From Ferrovibrio sp. MS7 (GTDB lineage: Bacteria > Pseudomonadota > Alphaproteobacteria > Ferrovibrionales > Ferrovibrionaceae): 64,000 nt of DNA. A program made the position numbers and the translations under genes. Of this stretch, positions 63,056 to 64,000 are shown piece by piece; positions within the stretch are counted from its first letter, which is position 1; the number at the start of each line of letters is the position of its first letter. The notes beneath the pieces are model-generated. The model was not told the DNA's origin, did no database searches, and worked only from the letters and a program-made list of their open reading frames with translations. The DNA is taken from contig NZ_JBBKBA010000001.1 in assembly GCF_038404985.1 (NCBI RefSeq), positions 648,001-712,000 on the forward strand, in the 5' to 3' direction.

Positions 63056-63997
63056 ATGCTGAGCCGCGCCGCCGACAATCTCTACTGGATGATGCGCTAC
63101 GTCGAGCGCGCCGAGAACATGGCGCGCCTGCTCGATGTGACACACCGCATGTCGCTGATGGGTGCCGATACCGGCATGAACCAGTGGGATGCGGCGCTGA
63201 TCATCGCCGGCGCCGACAAGCCCTTTGCGCTGCGCGGCGGCACCGCCACGCCGCGCGCGGTGATCGACTTCCTGGCCTTCGCGCCGGACAACCCCTCCTC
63301 CATCGCCGCCTGCCTCAAGGGCGCGCGCGAGAATGCCCGCGCCATGCGGGCGCAGATCACCAACGAAGCCTGGGAAAGCATCAACGCCGCCTGGCTGGAA
63401 ATGCGCACGCTGACGCTCGACAAGGTGGAGGCCGACGGCCTGCGTGGCTTCTTCGACTGGGTGCGCGACCGCTCGCATCTCTTCCGTGGCGTCGCCGAAG
63501 GCACCATGCAGCGCGGCGATGCGTATCGTTTCATGCGCTTGGGCACGCTGATTGAGCGCGCGGATTCGACGGCGCGTATTCTCGATGTGAAATACCACAT
63601 CCTGCTGCCCAGCCCGCGCGATGTCGGCGGCGCGGTGGATTACTATCAGTGGGGCGCCCTGCTGCGCTCGGTATCGTCCTTCCGCATCTACCGCCAGATC
63701 TACCGCGACAGCATCACGCCGTTGCGCGTCGCCGAATTGCTGATCCTGCGCGACGACATGCCGCGCAGCCTGCATAACTGCTTCTCAGAAATCGTCGAGA
63801 TCATGCAGCATCTGCGCGTGCATTACCGGCGCGACTACGAATCCGTGCGGCTGGCCGAACGCCTGCTGATGAAGCTGCGCTATGGCACGATTGATGAAAT
63901 CGTCGCCAAGGGCCTGCACGAATATCTCACCGAGGCAATCGACCAGAATATCGAACTCGGCAGCATGATCGCCCAGGATTTCATGCACACGGCGTGA
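63056..63997 (+). CDS. alpha-E domain protein (DUF403)
   Basis: A 313-residue all-helical protein. MLSRAADNLYWMMRYVERAENMARLLDVTHRM is the family start, and the repeated helical E-rich pattern (FLRLGTLIERADSTARILDVKYH-like, here FMRLGTLIERADSTARILDVKYH) is the alpha-E signature. It probably acts with the ATP-grasp protein encoded 3 bp upstream. The stop is just inside the window; transglutaminase and peptidase partners, if present, lie beyond it. Confidence 0.93.
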   Translation: MLSRAADNLYWMMRYVERAENMARLLDVTHRMSLMGADTGMNQWDAALIIAGADKPFALRGGTATPRAVIDFLAFAPDNPSSIAACLKGARENARAMRAQITNEAWESINAAWLEMRTLTLDKVEADGLRGFFDWVRDRSHLFRGVAEGTMQRGDAYRFMRLGTLIERADSTARILDVKYHILLPSPRDVGGAVDYYQWGALLRSVSSFRIYRQIYRDSITPLRVAELLILRDDMPRSLHNCFSEIVEIMQHLRVHYRRDYESVRLAERLLMKLRYGTIDEIVAKGLHEYLTEAIDQNIELGSMIAQDFMHTA

Positions 63998-64000
63998 GCT

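Overview
This window is GC-rich chromosomal DNA of an alphaproteobacterium, probably a Rhodospirillales-like lineage (inferred from gene content and order, not from a phylogeny). Its core is the classical alphaproteobacterial origin region. A gene-free AT-richer segment with DnaA-box-like 9-mers (about 36.39-36.78 kb) lies between ppsR and hemE. To its left, reading away from it, are ppsR-maf-aroE-coaE-dnaQ; to its right are hemE-hemH-hemJ. Further right, mnmE, mnmG, rsmG, parA and parB follow, with four perfect parS palindromes and a fifth, near-perfect one inside mnmG. Six REP/BIME-like palindromic elements occur in the window, four of them around parS.

Layout, left to right. 0-1.2 kb: a partial FixL-like PAS histidine kinase divergent from a receiver-only response regulator. 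1.2-5.9 kb: a GMC alcohol dehydrogenase, an alkyl-sulfatase, a TetR regulator and a MAPEG protein, with a perfect 8-2-8 operator-like palindrome before the sulfatase; this looks like alkyl-sulfate (surfactant) use. 6-11 kb: a chemoreceptor, Rnk and methylmalonyl-CoA mutase. 11.2-14.3 kb: a ModE-like regulator and modABC with a ModE-box match. 14.3-18.5 kb: a PAS_5 protein, a hotdog thioesterase, an SUV3-type helicase and tRNA-Arg(CCU). 18.5-28.9 kb: an amino-acid racemase, an OmpR-type regulator, a pentapeptide-repeat protein and five tandem paralogous membrane histidine kinases. 29-32 kb: an enoyl-CoA hydratase/CMD pair, a UPF0114 protein and a glycosidase-like lipoprotein. 32-36.4 kb: the left origin-flanking operon, carrying a toxin-antitoxin pair inserted between aroE and coaE. 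36.8-39.3 kb: heme genes. 39.4-50 kb: an accessory stretch (RND pump, acyltransferase, tRNA-Leu, HEPN-like protein, hydrolase/TetR/ccdAB, DUF255 protein) sitting where rho is usually found. 50-59.7 kb: mnmE, mnmG, rsmG, parA and parB with small neighbours. 60-64 kb: amtB with a sigma-54 promoter, then a circularly permuted ATP-grasp/alpha-E pair.

The most striking system is the five-kinase array at 21.7-28.9 kb. All five proteins share one architecture, and the phosphoacceptor position falls at residue 261/262 in each. Three of them carry Gln, Gln or Asn instead of His yet keep complete ATP-binding motifs. The fourth keeps the His but has lost the N, G1, F and G2 boxes. Only the fifth is complete. 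This complementary loss, within one set of overlapping or closely spaced genes, suggests hetero-oligomeric trans-phosphorylation: several sensory inputs feeding a few phosphorylatable subunits, possibly signalling to the OmpR-type regulator just downstream.
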